A DNA stretch of 64,000 nt from assembly GCA_036346225.1 (NCBI GenBank), contig JARFIW010001365.1, forward strand, positions 120,001 through 184,000, in the 5' to 3' direction. The translations under genes were made by a program, and so were the position numbers. Shown piece after piece: positions 11,390-22,300 of the stretch. The stretch comes from Platerodrilus igneus. Lineage: Eukaryota; Arthropoda; Insecta; Coleoptera; Lycidae. The notes below the pieces were generated by a model. The model had not been told where the DNA came from. It worked only from the letters and a program-made list of their open reading frames with translations, and did no database searches. The stretch's first letter is position 1, and every line of letters begins with the position of its first letter.

Positions 11390-11775
11390 AATATCACTAT
11401 CTGCGTGCGATAGTCTGATCTAGGTCTTCTGCCTCTTTTTTCCCATCTTTGCTTGTAATATATCTCACACTATTCTCCAAAAATGCCTTAGAACGTATTC
11501 TGTACTACTATTTCTCCTATTTTTTTCCACAGATATCTTATTCCCCTACTATTTCTATAACCTATTTGTTATTAACTTTGCCTATCCATGCTATCATCCT
11601 CATATATCTGAAGCACAACATTCCAGAAAGCTTCTATCTCTTTCTGTCTACTTTTCATAATGCTCATATTTCAGAGACGTACTGGCTGTGCTCCAAACAT
11701 ATGTTTTCAACAATTTTCTTCCTGTTTCTATGTTTGTTGTCTTTGAATATAGGGGTTGTTCTCTTTTGTTAAATA
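11390..11775 (-). pseudogene. RTE-clade LINE 3' fragment (inverted)
   Basis: The reverse complement matches the copy at 12.9-13.3 kb. It includes NIETGRKLLKTYVWSTA (about 11700), a KVDRKR segment, an EDD/MDRQS stretch matching the usual ISWTDKV region, and the terminal nucleotides agaatacgttctaaggcatt. Orientation is opposite to the three copies that follow. Only the C-terminal part of ORF2 is present, typical of 5'-truncated LINE insertions. Confidence 0.7.
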
Positions 11776-12344
11776 CAGTTCGGGCCCCTTCTATTGTTTT
11801 ACAATTATATACCGTATTTATTGATTAACTGAATATGTGCGTATCCACCCTTATTGTGGTGCACTGTATGTTACTACCTTACTAAGAATTTGTTTCAGGA
11901 TATAAAAAAGTATGCGTGTGAACAGGTGTATCGTTTTTCGGAAAATAATAAATTATTGGAAGTTCTGGAATCTTTTTAAATAGTTCTGGACTTCTTGTTA
12001 TGCTAAATAAATGGTAGTGCTCGTTAACACAAAAAATATGTAGCACATTGTTTTACACGATTTCCGTGTATATGCATTGTTAGAATTCGTAAAATGTAGT
12101 TCTACAATTGTTCTATAAATATATCTGCTACACAAAAGCAAAAGTAAATGATTTTGTTTAAATAAAGAATATTAATTAAACCTCTTCTGAACGGACATAC
12201 GCCTTGAAGAAGTTCTAAAATACTAGAACGGGTAGAATGGTTTGCATGTTTCTGTGATCTAAAAAACCGAGATGTAGGTTTAAACCAATTAGTGAAGTCT
12301 TCAGTGAGGCATCTAACTATGACAGGTCTCCGAAAAAGGACAGC
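11776..12344. other. Non-coding DNA, no gene seen
   Basis: I recognise no coding sequence. The word taccgtatttattg near 11810 resembles the end of the pogo element at 14.9 kb but has no partner, so I do not call it an element. Confidence 0.4.
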
Positions 12345-13392
12345 GGCTCTTTCGATACTTAGAGTGATAGATACCGTAGAGGGAGAGTATATAGCTTATA
12401 CAAAGAGCAAACAGCAGTAATAGAATTAGAGCAGGAACGTAGAGAAGTAAACATTAGGAAAGGGGTGAGACAGGGATGTGCCCTATCCCCATTAATTTTT
12501 AACTTGTACATTGAAGAGGCAATGAATATTGTTAAATGCAGGAAAAGATATGGAATTACTATGCAGGGACAAAAATTCGTTATGCTTAGATTCGCAGACG
12601 ATATAGGGGTATTAGCATCTAGCAAGGAAGAGTTAAAAGCTGCTCTTAATGAAATGGAAACAGTTCTAACAGAGAGATACAATATGAAAATTAATAAAAA
12701 TAAAACTAAAGTACTAGTATTTAAAGGAGGGGAAAACAAATCAAAAACAAGAATACAAATAGGTGACAAGAACTTACAACAGATTAAGTATTTCTGTTAC
12801 CTAGGGAGCCAAATAATGCAAGATGTGAAAAGCGCAAAAGATATAAATCAAAGATTAGCACAAGGTCGTGCTACATTTAACAAGAAAAAGCAACTACTAT
12901 GTTCAAAGACAATAAGCATAGAAACAAGGACAAGCTTGCTTAAAACATATGTATTGACCACAGCACTGTACGCCTGTGTACCCTGGACAGGCGGGGATGC
13001 GGACAAGAAAAAGGTAGAAGTCTTTGAAATGTGGTACTACAGACATATGATGAAGATAACATGGACAGACAAAGTTAAGAACAAAGAGATACTAAAAATG
13101 GTAGAGGAAGAAAGAAATATGTAGAAATATGTAGAAATAGTAGGGGAATAATTATATCTGTGGAAAAAAGATAGGAGAAATAGAAGTGCAGAATACGTTC
13201 TAAGGCATTTTTGGGGAATAGTATGGGATATATTACAAGCAGAGATAAGAAAAAGGAGATAGATGTAGACGTAGATCAGATAGTGATAGACGCAAACTGT
13301 GCAAATTTCAGGGAAATGTGTAGGTTAGTTCAGAATAGGAAACAATGAGGGTACGCGTCTAACCAGTTCCAAAACTGAAAACCTAATGATGA
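12345..13392 (+). pseudogene. RTE-clade LINE, C-terminal RT part
   Basis: The open frame 12465-13124 (219 codons) begins inside the RT domain with RQGCALSPLIFNLYIE. It continues through FADDIGVLASS (catalytic FADD), NKNKTKVLVF, the thumb KYFCYLGSQI and ALYACVPWTGG, and the RTE signature FEMWYYRHMMKITWTDKVKN. The sequence after the stop remains RTE-like to a tail at about 13385-13392 (atgatgataatgata), the short-repeat tail typical of RTE elements. It is 5'-truncated and lacks the endonuclease. Confidence 0.85.
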
Positions 13393-14125
13393 TAATGATA
13401 GCAATATTAACATCTAACAAGAAAGAGTTAGAAGCAGCTCTTAATGAAATGGAAATAGTACTAAGAATGAGACACGGTATGAAAATCAACAAAAATAAAA
13501 CTAAAATATTAGTATGTGAAGGAGGAGATCATAGGTCAAAAACTAGAACACAAGTAGGACACGAGAACTTTCGATATTAAGAATTTCTGCTGCTTTGGAA
13601 GCCAAATAATGCAAGATGGAAAAAATACAAACGATATAAAGCAAGTATTAGCACAAGACCGTGCTGCATTTAACAAAAAGCAGCAGCTACTATGTTCAAA
13701 GATAACAAACATAGAAACAACGAAAAGATTGCTAAAAGCATATGTGTAGCGCTGTGAAACTTGGACAGGAGAAAACGCAGACATGAAAAAGATGTTTTTA
13801 AAAATGTGGTGCTACAGACGTAAGGGGAAGATATCATGAATAGACAAAGTTAAGAACGAAGAGGTTCTATAAATGGTAAGGGAAGAAAGAAATATATGGA
13901 AAAGAGTAAAAAATATGAGAAATAGGTCACATACTAAGGGATGAGGGAATAGTGGGGAATATATTAGGGGCAGAAATAGAAAAAAAGAGAGGTAGAGGTA
14001 GACCTAGGTTAAACTATTGCACAAGGATAGTGAATGACGTAAGCTGTGGAAATTCAGGGAAATGTGTAAGCTAGCTCAGTATAAAAGTTAAAGGAGATGC
14101 ACGCCGGAAAGCATAATGATGAAAA
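13393..14125 (+). pseudogene. RTE-clade LINE fragment, second copy
   Basis: A second, more decayed tail of the same family. The 13386-13580 frame reads NKKELEAALNEMEIVL and KINKNKTKILV. Later frames give counterparts of the thumb and the DKVKN.EVL segment. It ends near 14125 in aatgatgaaaaaa. It abuts the previous copy head to tail, which could be a tandem duplication or insertion into the A-rich tail. Confidence 0.75.
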
Positions 14126-14334
14126 AATTAATTGCATTTAAGTCGGACGATTATGCTAAGCAGCTACGGATGCTGGTTTTGCAATATTTCCAACAAATGT
14201 TGATTGTGGAAAAGGATTAATTGAAATACTATTAATTTGGTAAGTATCTAAGTGTTGGAGGATGGTAATAGCGTTCAGGTTGCTTAACCCCTTTTGCGTA
14301 CCACTGAATATCGGTGAAGTGGGGATTATATTTA

Positions 14335-14834
14335 GAAAACAATATTAGGGGAACCGTATTGTATCTAACAAGAAAGAGCAGCCGCTATGTTCGAAAACAT
14401 AGAAACAATTATTGATAGCATATGTGTGGAGCACAGCACTGTACGGCTATGAAATAGGGGCAGTAGGAGAAGCAGAACGAAAAACGTAGAAACCTTTGGA
14501 ATGGGGTGCTTCAGGTGAATGATAATGATAGCAAGGATAAACAAAGGTTAATAATAAAGAGGTTCTAAAAACAGTAGGGAAAGAAAAATATCTTAGAAAA
14601 CAAAAAAGGAATAGGTGAAGTAGAAGGATAGGACACTTTCCAATACATTAAGGAATATTTCAGGAAGCTAGAAAAAAAGAGAGGTAGAGGTATTCCTGTA
14701 AACTATTGTATGCCGATAGTGAAAGCTGCAAGCTATGGGAATTTCAGGAAAATGTGTAGGTTAACTCAAAATAGAAAACAATAAAAGTACGCGTCTAACC
14801 AGTTTCAAGACTGAAGATCTAATGATGATAATAA
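14335..14834 (+). pseudogene. RTE-clade LINE fragment, third copy
   Basis: A short third tail. It starts inside the AFNKK..LLCSK region, passes TYVWSTALYGYE-like sequence and ends with the tail block acgcgtctaaccagtttc followed by tgatgataataat, almost the same as the end at 13392. The frame is destroyed. Confidence 0.7.
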
Positions 14835-15223
14835 TCCCAACGAAAAATCCAAATACCGTATTTACTCGCGTAAGACGCCCATCTTTTTTCCAAAAAATAT
14901 TTTGAGATTTTAAGGGTGCACGTCATACGGGAGGATTTCCAAATTAATGTCTAATAAACCTACTGTGATAATAAAGAAAAGTCATTGTTATTACGGTAGG
15001 TACGAGGAGATTTCCAAATTACCTGTCACATTACGACGTTGTATATTTCTAAGTATTGGCTGACAAGTTTTGTTTAATTACACATATCCGGTCATTTATT
15101 CCTGCCTAGTACCGTAATAGAGGTTACATGTTGTTCTTTAACAATCTGTATTGAAATACAACAGTCAGTATTCGTTTTATTTTTGTAGAGCAAAGTTGAT
15201 TGCGTTGTTTTCTTACCCGTAGA

Positions 15224-17181
15224 AATGAGTTGTGCAAAACGTTTACGGCCGTTTACGGCCGAGGAAAAGTTAAAAGTTATTCGTCTAGCAGAGAAAGTTG
15301 ATAATCGTGCAGCAGGCCGTAAATATGATATTCCTGAATCGTGTATAAGAGATCGGTGAAAGAAAAAAGAGAAGTATATGGATGTTAATACCGTTAAAAG
15401 TAAACAAGCATTTCGGGTTGGAATCCCTAAGTTTCCTCGAGTAGAAGAGCAGTTGTTTTCTTACATTCAAGGTACACGCTGCAAACGTTCCTCTATTGTC
15501 TCGTTAAAGGTAATGGGTAGAGAGTAAATTCGAAATAACAGTCACCCATTCAAAAATTACCGTATTCATAAAATGGATAAATTAAATGTTCACATAGCAG
15601 TATACATAACGTGCTATTAATTAACTAATTACAGGGCGTCGATTAAACAGCAAGGCGCAACATAAACGGCAATTAAACAATGTAAAAGTGCTTACAGTAT
15701 TATTCCAGAGCGCTAAAATCCATGCTTGGCAGATTACAACTCAACTTACAGCACTGGAATTCCTCGAACCCCAATCTTAAAACATGACAATGCGCATACG
15801 CACTATGCACAGCAGAGTCAAATACAACACGCTTGGAATTATGCCGTAACTAAAAATTAGTATAATCTCGCCCGCACATTCACACTACTTTAGTAATTTA
15901 ATGATATTACAAATTAACCATTGGAATATAAATCGCTTTCAAAACTAACTACACACGTAGACTGCCCATGCTAATGGCCGATATACTTCCGCTTGCGTAT
16001 CCAGCATCCGACTGACCCCCTTGCTATCCGATAACCTTGGTGAAAACATACCCTTCTCTAAGGAAGGCAGCCAACAATATAATTTACGTGCAAATAACTA
16101 CTAGCCGACGTTCTACTTAACCTAACGGAAATACGATATTCTTACAGCATCACATTTTAAGAAAATAATACATGCAAACAACTGAATAGGCGCGCTACAA
16201 CGCCAGCAAACATTTGCTATTTCAATATAAACTGCGCAGTTAAAAGCCGCACAAATAGCAAGTGAACTTCAAATCCCCAATTTTAAAGCAAGTTGAGGAT
16301 GGGTTAGTCGTTTTATGGATAGGCATAAACTTTCAATAAGAAGACGTACATCTATTTGTCAACGTTTACCGGATACCTACGACGAAAAATTATTGGCTTT
16401 CCAACGATATGTTATTCGGTTACGTTAAGAAAAAAACTTTTTAATGGGACAGATAAGAAATGCCGATCAGACGCCAGTTTACTTTGACATGCCACGAGAT
16501 TCAATAATTGATGTGGGAAGTAAAACTGTTCGCGTGCGCACTTATGGTTACTAAAAACGGAGGTGTACAGTCATGTTGACAATACTTGCAGTTGGCAAGA
16601 AACTTCTACCTTTTGTTGTTTTTAAAAGAAAAACCCTTCCAAAAGGTGAAAAATTGCCTGCTGGTGTTATTGTTAGGTGCCAGGAAAAGGGTTGGATGGT
16701 TAACGAACTAGTTTTAGAGTGAATAATATGTGTATGGAAGCGGCGACCAGGTGCTCTTTTAAAACCGAAAAATATGTTAGTGATGGACAGTTTCCGCGGA
16801 CATGTAACGGAGAATGTGAAAAAAAGGCTTCAAGAAGGTGAAACACTGCAAGCTTGTATTCCTGGTGGAATGACTTCATTACTCCAGCCACTCGACGTTT
16901 GCGTTAATCGACCTTTTAAAGCTCATTTGAAACATTTTTATTTCGAATGGATGTCAACTGAGGTCTATGGAACAACTCTAAAAGGAAAACTCAAAAAGCC
17001 GAGTTTGACATTAATCTGCGAGTGAATCTTAGCGGCATGGACTCTAGTCTCAAACGATTTAGTTGTACAAGAAATGTTGCATTTCTAACAGCTAGATGGA
17101 AGTGAAGATACTGCCATATGGGACGGCGAAGACGATCACGCTCCCTCGGAAATTGGTGAGACAAGCAGCGATGAAGATTGA
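15224..17181 (+). pseudogene. pogo/Tigger transposase, broken
   Basis: It starts with Met at 15224 and an N-terminal helix-turn-helix of CENP-B type (EEKLKVIRLAEKVDN, then AAGRKYDIPESCIRD, stop at 15357). It continues to about 15520. After a 700-bp interruption it resumes near 16255 with KAAQIASELQIPNF and the second DNA-binding helix GWVSRFMDRHKLSIRRRTS. The DDE domain follows: NADQTPVYFDMP with the first Asp (about 16457), MLVMDSFRGH with the second (about 16780) and LLQPLDVCVN with the third (about 16890). It ends in an acidic tail at 17181. At least four stops plus the insertion show it is dead. Confidence 0.85.
15525..16245. other. Interruption of the pogo transposase
   Basis: About 700 bp separates the two parts of the transposase coding sequence. 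I find no TIR, poly(A) tail or coding domain in it. It might be a decayed insertion or an ancestral intron. Confidence 0.5.
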
Positions 17182-17523
17182 AAAATAAGTAAGGATCCTT
17201 TTCAGATTTATCGTATCTATGCTTTAAATAAACTTTAAAAACTTGTTTACTTTTTACAATACGTTCTGTTTTTTTTTCTGTAACAGACGTACTGTTATCT
17301 GACCTGACGTATATATCCGTATAGTGTCCTCAATCTACCTGCCGCCATTTTTGTGTTTAGCCTAGTAGTAGATAGTGACAATTTAATTTTAGAGTGTTTT
17401 AAAGTACCTAATCAAAATATCAGTCGAAAATTTCAAATTTAGTTTTTTTTCCCTTAAAACTGCACTTGATTTTTGGGGTGCGCGTCATACGCGGGGGCGC
17501 GTCGTGCGGGAATAAATACGGTA

Positions 17524-19230
17524 AACCTGAATTTTGTAACATAATGATCAGGCTGCTACACTCCCTTCAAATAAGTTTGTCTTCATAAAAGTTGATACAC
17601 AAGTAAGTACTACATTTAATATAATTTCAACATGCATAAAGTTTATCGAAATTCAGCGACTTTAAGCCAAAGGTGCTGTTTATATTCAATACCGGAATTA
17701 TTCAAATTAGCAAACACCATTCTTCCATCCTTCGGAAAAACCATTACATCAGCCGAACATCAGGATTGTTGATATCGATGGAAAAACCATAACTGTCCAA
17801 AAAGTAATTAATCTTCCATAACAAGATTAATTCTAATTACATACTAAAATTTCAAATAATCCTACAGCATCAGGAATTCATGCACGGCTCCACATACAAA
17901 TCATAACTTCACGTTTTCATAATTGAACAATTTCCAAGCCAAAAATTGTTTGAGCATTGACGACTAAAATGAACATCTATTTACTTCACGGCACTACAAA
18001 ATAATGAATTATTCGTCATTGTAAGTGCTAGCACCGTATCACTCTTTATTTGATAAAGCCGGGCGTTCTGATATCGACGAAAATTAAAGGCGACACATTG
18101 CTATTTTTTTAAGCCGACCATGTCAAAGAAATGGCATGATGATTACTTTCGCCAGAGTAAATGATTAATGCCTGTTTGTCTTTTTTGAAATAGCAATTAA
18201 CTAACTCGTTGTTTCCATGCCCGTGGTCCCGGATTTGAATCCCGGTACATTCCGTTTGAAAAATGTTAAACGAGCATTTTCATAAAAATACGCCCCCGTT
18301 TGGAGTGAAGTAAAATGGAAGTCCCGTGTGTGTGTCGTCATGCATGCTAAAGACCCCTACCTTACTTGATTCAGTAAGGGTTCGACAAAATTCAAAATTT
18401 TCCAGGAAGAGTAACTCGCTTCTTGACCAATGTAGTACCTTCGGGTGAAGCATTGAAAAAATCAAGTGTAATTTCTCCATATGCACATCAATACAAAAGT
18501 CGTAATGATACATTCATAAAGCAATAACAATGTAAATACAAATATCTTAAACAGCGCCAATCAAACTTACAGTTTTATAATTTATTTTCAACAACAGAAG
18601 CTATTTTCTATGAACAACAAGAGGTGAATTTAATACAAATCCTTAATTGTTACTATTAGATCGAAGGAAATTACTTGAAAATAGTTCGAGCTTCAAATAT
18701 TATTTGTTCGTACTTGAAGTTTGGTACTAGGTAAGTATAATTCTGTGAATTATCCATAGATACAATGAAATAATTTTTGTTTTAAATAGAATTTGTTACA
18801 ATAAGAGTGTTGAGTGCTATATGCCACATTTAAATTATTCGGTCACATACGTTCTTAAAAGACTGCGCTATCAAAATGCTAATGTAGTTGCATACATTAA
18901 ATATATTTCTAATGAATTCTTTAAATGGCGCTAGAGAATTGTAACTCATTTGGTAAGTTTGCAAAAAGCAGCATAATAATAATAATATTCAATTAGTTAT
19001 GATTATGCACTTTATTCGTTTTCATTATTTTCTAGTTTTTATTAAGGTATTAAGTGCGTATGTACTGAGGTTTTTCGATATAGGTTGCGTTATTCTATTG
19101 TGAAGAAGGTTCAAAAGCCTAATCTAATCAATAATTTTCCTATTCATTGCTTTCGTAGAGTTTTCAACAAATAGATAAGCGTTTTAGAATATTGTTGACT
19201 AATAAAATGTTTGGAGATTAAGATTAGGAT
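17524..19230. other. Region upstream of the protease-homologue gene
   Basis: No coding sequence is recognised. It is AT-rich, with one tRNA-like B box (listed separately). The 77-codon open frame on the minus strand at 18280-18513 has no recognisable motif. Confidence 0.45.
18190..18262 (+). repeat. Possible tRNA-derived SINE remnant
   Basis: The segment gtcccggatttgaatcccgg resembles a tRNA T-arm and pol III B box: stem CCGGA/CCCGG with one mismatch around the 7-nt loop TTTGAAT. No acceptable A box or acceptor stem precedes it, so it is not a tRNA gene. A SINE fragment is the simplest reading. Confidence 0.35.
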
Positions 19231-19234
19231 AATG

Positions 19235-19240
19235 TATATA
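19235..19240 (+). promoter_or_regulatory. TATA box of the protease-homologue gene
   Basis: TATATA lies 47 nt before the start codon, and the start codon context is ccaaaATGA. With initiation about 25-30 nt downstream, the 5' UTR would be only about 15-20 nt, as is common for insect digestive serine protease genes. The position is inferred from sequence only. Confidence 0.5.
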
Positions 19241-19281
19241 GTCAAAGCATTCAGCAGGAAGGGCATTTACAAATCTCCAAA

Positions 19282-19330
19282 ATGATACTGTACGCTGTCT
19301 TGCTGTGCTTGCCACTCATCAATGCTACTC
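19282..19330 (+). CDS. Exon 1: signal peptide
   Basis: It encodes residues 1-16, a hydrophobic leader (MILYAVLLCLPLINAT), ending in phase 1 before GTAAGT. The following intron is 55 nt (19331-19385) and ends ttgtattgtag. Confidence 0.88.
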
Positions 19331-22300
19331 GTAAGTAGTAACCCGATACATTATGATAATTTGCTATTGTATACTTGTATTGTAGCTGTTTTGCCTCACG
19401 ACCATGAGAGAATTGTAGGTGGAACCAAGGCAGTTCTAGGTGAATTACCGCATGTGGTAAGTACGATTTTGCACCTATATTTGTTTTTCTTACACATTAA
19501 GTGTCTATTGGTGCCAAAAATATTCCTATTACGGTTATGAATTATTGCTAAATTTGGGTACCTGTGACCTGCTCTGAGGTATCGTAAATATTTTTGGTAC
19601 ACAATAACATGAGACGCGAAACACCACAAATCTACTAGATTAAAGAGCAAATAAAAGAAGAGTATCGGTATTTATAAAATCTTTTAACATTTCTTCTTGC
19701 ACGGGCTGCTTTCTCTCTCGCGGAGTTTGTTTGTTTGCTGTTTAAAAATATAACTTATTGTGAATAAAAGTTCGTTACGTACAAAATGGCTACTAGTATC
19801 GGACTTAAATTGAAATTTGAGCAAAAAGATGAAGAGGTTAATCCAGGAATTAGCTACCGTAACATTCAAACCTTCTACTGTATGGACCCATTTCACTCAC
19901 TGAAAAGTGTTTGAAACGTTCTGAAGTAAAGCAACTGTAAAGTATGAAAGTCCAAATTCTAAACATTTTTTTTACTTTTCTATTATATCGTAATAGTAAT
20001 GTTGCGTACATATTGCTAGGACATAAACCGTACACATTTATTTTTTAGAAAAGTACTGTATAATCCACTAGATTCACTACATCAAAAAAGAAAATGCTCA
20101 GATGAGAATCTTGAAAGTGAGCTGTAACTTTTATATTTCTGACTTATTGTTTGGTTTGACAAATTACCACGTTTTTTATTTTAGCCTAAATCGAAAGATA
20201 TAAATTAAAACTATACTAAAGTTTGTAGCATTATCCTTACAGTACACCGAGGAAATAAACCCCAACATAAAATGGCAAGTTACATTAAAAAAAAAATAGA
20301 GAACATAATAAGGTATAAATATAATAAGTTTTAATCGTTTTTTTATACCTTGTGAACGTTATAAACGTTGTAAATGTTCGTACCACTAATTTAAGATATC
20401 AGTAATACTGTATGTAATTATTCACATTCAACCAATTATATATGCAACTAGCGTCCGATTTCAAAGGTGCAAAATGTTAAATTTTAATAATGTAAGTCTG
20501 TGTAAAAGCTCTCCGAATTCCTCGGTACTCATCACATTCAGTACTTTATTTATAAAACAAAAAGTTTCTCGGATAGCCATAAAACCTTAGAAATACAAAA
20601 ATGTTCAAATTAAAGTATCAGAAATGGCGTAGTGATAAATATTTTAGAACACAAAGATCTTAAAGATATATCATGTGAATGACCCAAGGCAATAACACGT
20701 TAGCGAAAAAATCATCTATACGCTTCCCTGAATAAAATATTCTCGTTTCCTTTAGCACAATAGTTCAGTCTAAAAATTTCTGGTCTCGGATGAAAATATG
20801 TGTACTCCTATTTCCAACTTCTTTTAATTCACAAGGTAAATTTATATAATTTTAGTATCGTAATCTTTTTTCTAAAGAGTTTGTGTAAAACGACTCAGCC
20901 AATCGACCAAAATGAGTACCTTGTTGTATAAAAATACTCACCGGGTGAGAAACTAAATTGTTAATATATCGAAATAATTTATGACGGCACAAGTCTATTA
21001 ATCATACAAGAATTCTCAAACACTGTAAAAGCCCTGAGATGGACATCAATCTAACCTCTTAACTGATGAAATAGTATGTTCTGGTTACAATTGAAGGAGG
21101 AAGTAATATACTAAAAATATATAGAACCCAAATCGGTCCAGAAATGGGACTTGAGTTTTAGTTATTCAATCGGTTAATTCCAATCAAATTTAGAAAACTT
21201 AATTTCGGGGTTCCGGGCTCGGGCGCATAGTAAGGTAATTTAATTAGTACAACTGCAGGAGATAGGTAGGTCACATCCAAAAGGATGTCCGCTCATTTAA
21301 TCAACAGGACTTGAAGTAAGTAGATGTACGGAAGACTTATCCTCGACCATGAATGTAGATGTTACACCAATTTGCCATGTAAGTTTCTTTCCCAACACTT
21401 TCTGTCTTTTTGGATTTTGCTGGATATTTCTCCTTTGTTTTAATTTGATACAGTCTCCTATAAATTTTTTTAATACTCTGAGAGGTTGCAGTTAGTAAGA
21501 TTTCTAGTCACCAACTTTTTAGTAAAGTTATACAATGTAGGAAATTAACATTTTTACTAAACTGTTCGAGGTTGAGGTTAAATACTTATAATACAAACTT
21601 ATGATTGCATTTTTTTTAAACAAAATGTTAAGTTGCCAATAGCCAGTTTGCTAAGGTACAATAGTTTTTGTTTCTTTGAGTCAATCTTCTTGATTTATTT
21701 TTTACTAAAAGAAGGTTGCCAAAAACAGTTCAAGATTGCAAAAAGTACAGTGTTTGCTGTTTGATGACTGTGACCCCAAACGTTCTACTGATGTACTGTA
21801 ATGTGTAATTTTTGCAGATTTCAGTATTTTCCTTTCCTGTAAATGTTTTTTTAAAGATATATCGTCGCCAATTGTAAGCTTCACCTTTAAATGTAAATTA
21901 ATTCGTACAGTTTAGTATTTCTACATCAAGCGATCCAAGATTGCAAATTCATTTCGAATTTTCCAATAGATGAAAACTACTTGAACGACGTCTTCAAGAT
22001 AAGATTACAGTAATACCAAATAGTTCTAGCAATTAAATAATAGTTTTGATAAGGAAAAATATATTTTGCAGATAAGTTAGTTTCTACATTAAGCTTAAAT
22101 ATTAGTAACTATCATAGCATTTGAAATCTAACTTTTAGAAACAAATACCTTATATTTTTGATACAAGTTATCTGGGAAATGTTTATTAATGTCTTTTGAC
22201 ATAAATAGCACTTGAAGTTTTATCTAGAATTTAACATTGTGCTCCGTGGAATCATACTAGACATTTAAGGGTTGTATAGAATTGAAGTTTTAAGTGACTC

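Larger units (their letters stand above)
14856..17521 (+). mobile_element. pogo/Tigger-type DNA transposon
   Basis: The terminal inverted repeats start CCGTATTTACTCGCG on the left and CCGTATTTATTCCCGC on the right, and both ends are flanked by TA, the target site of Tc1/mariner/pogo elements. Subterminal blocks GTGCACGTCATAC (left) and GTGCGCGTCATACGC (right) are also related. The element carries a broken transposase in plus orientation. Length and TIR layout fit a once autonomous element. Confidence 0.85.

Noticed and set aside
11449..11772. 107-codon plus-strand open frame rich in Leu, Tyr and Phe
   Set aside because: It is the antisense of the inverted RTE fragment.
12359..12769. 136-codon minus-strand open frame
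   Set aside because: It is the antisense of the RTE reverse transcriptase, which has clear motifs.
18220..18262. A tRNA gene
   Set aside because: Only a T-arm-like piece is present; no acceptor stem, D arm or anticodon arm can be folded.
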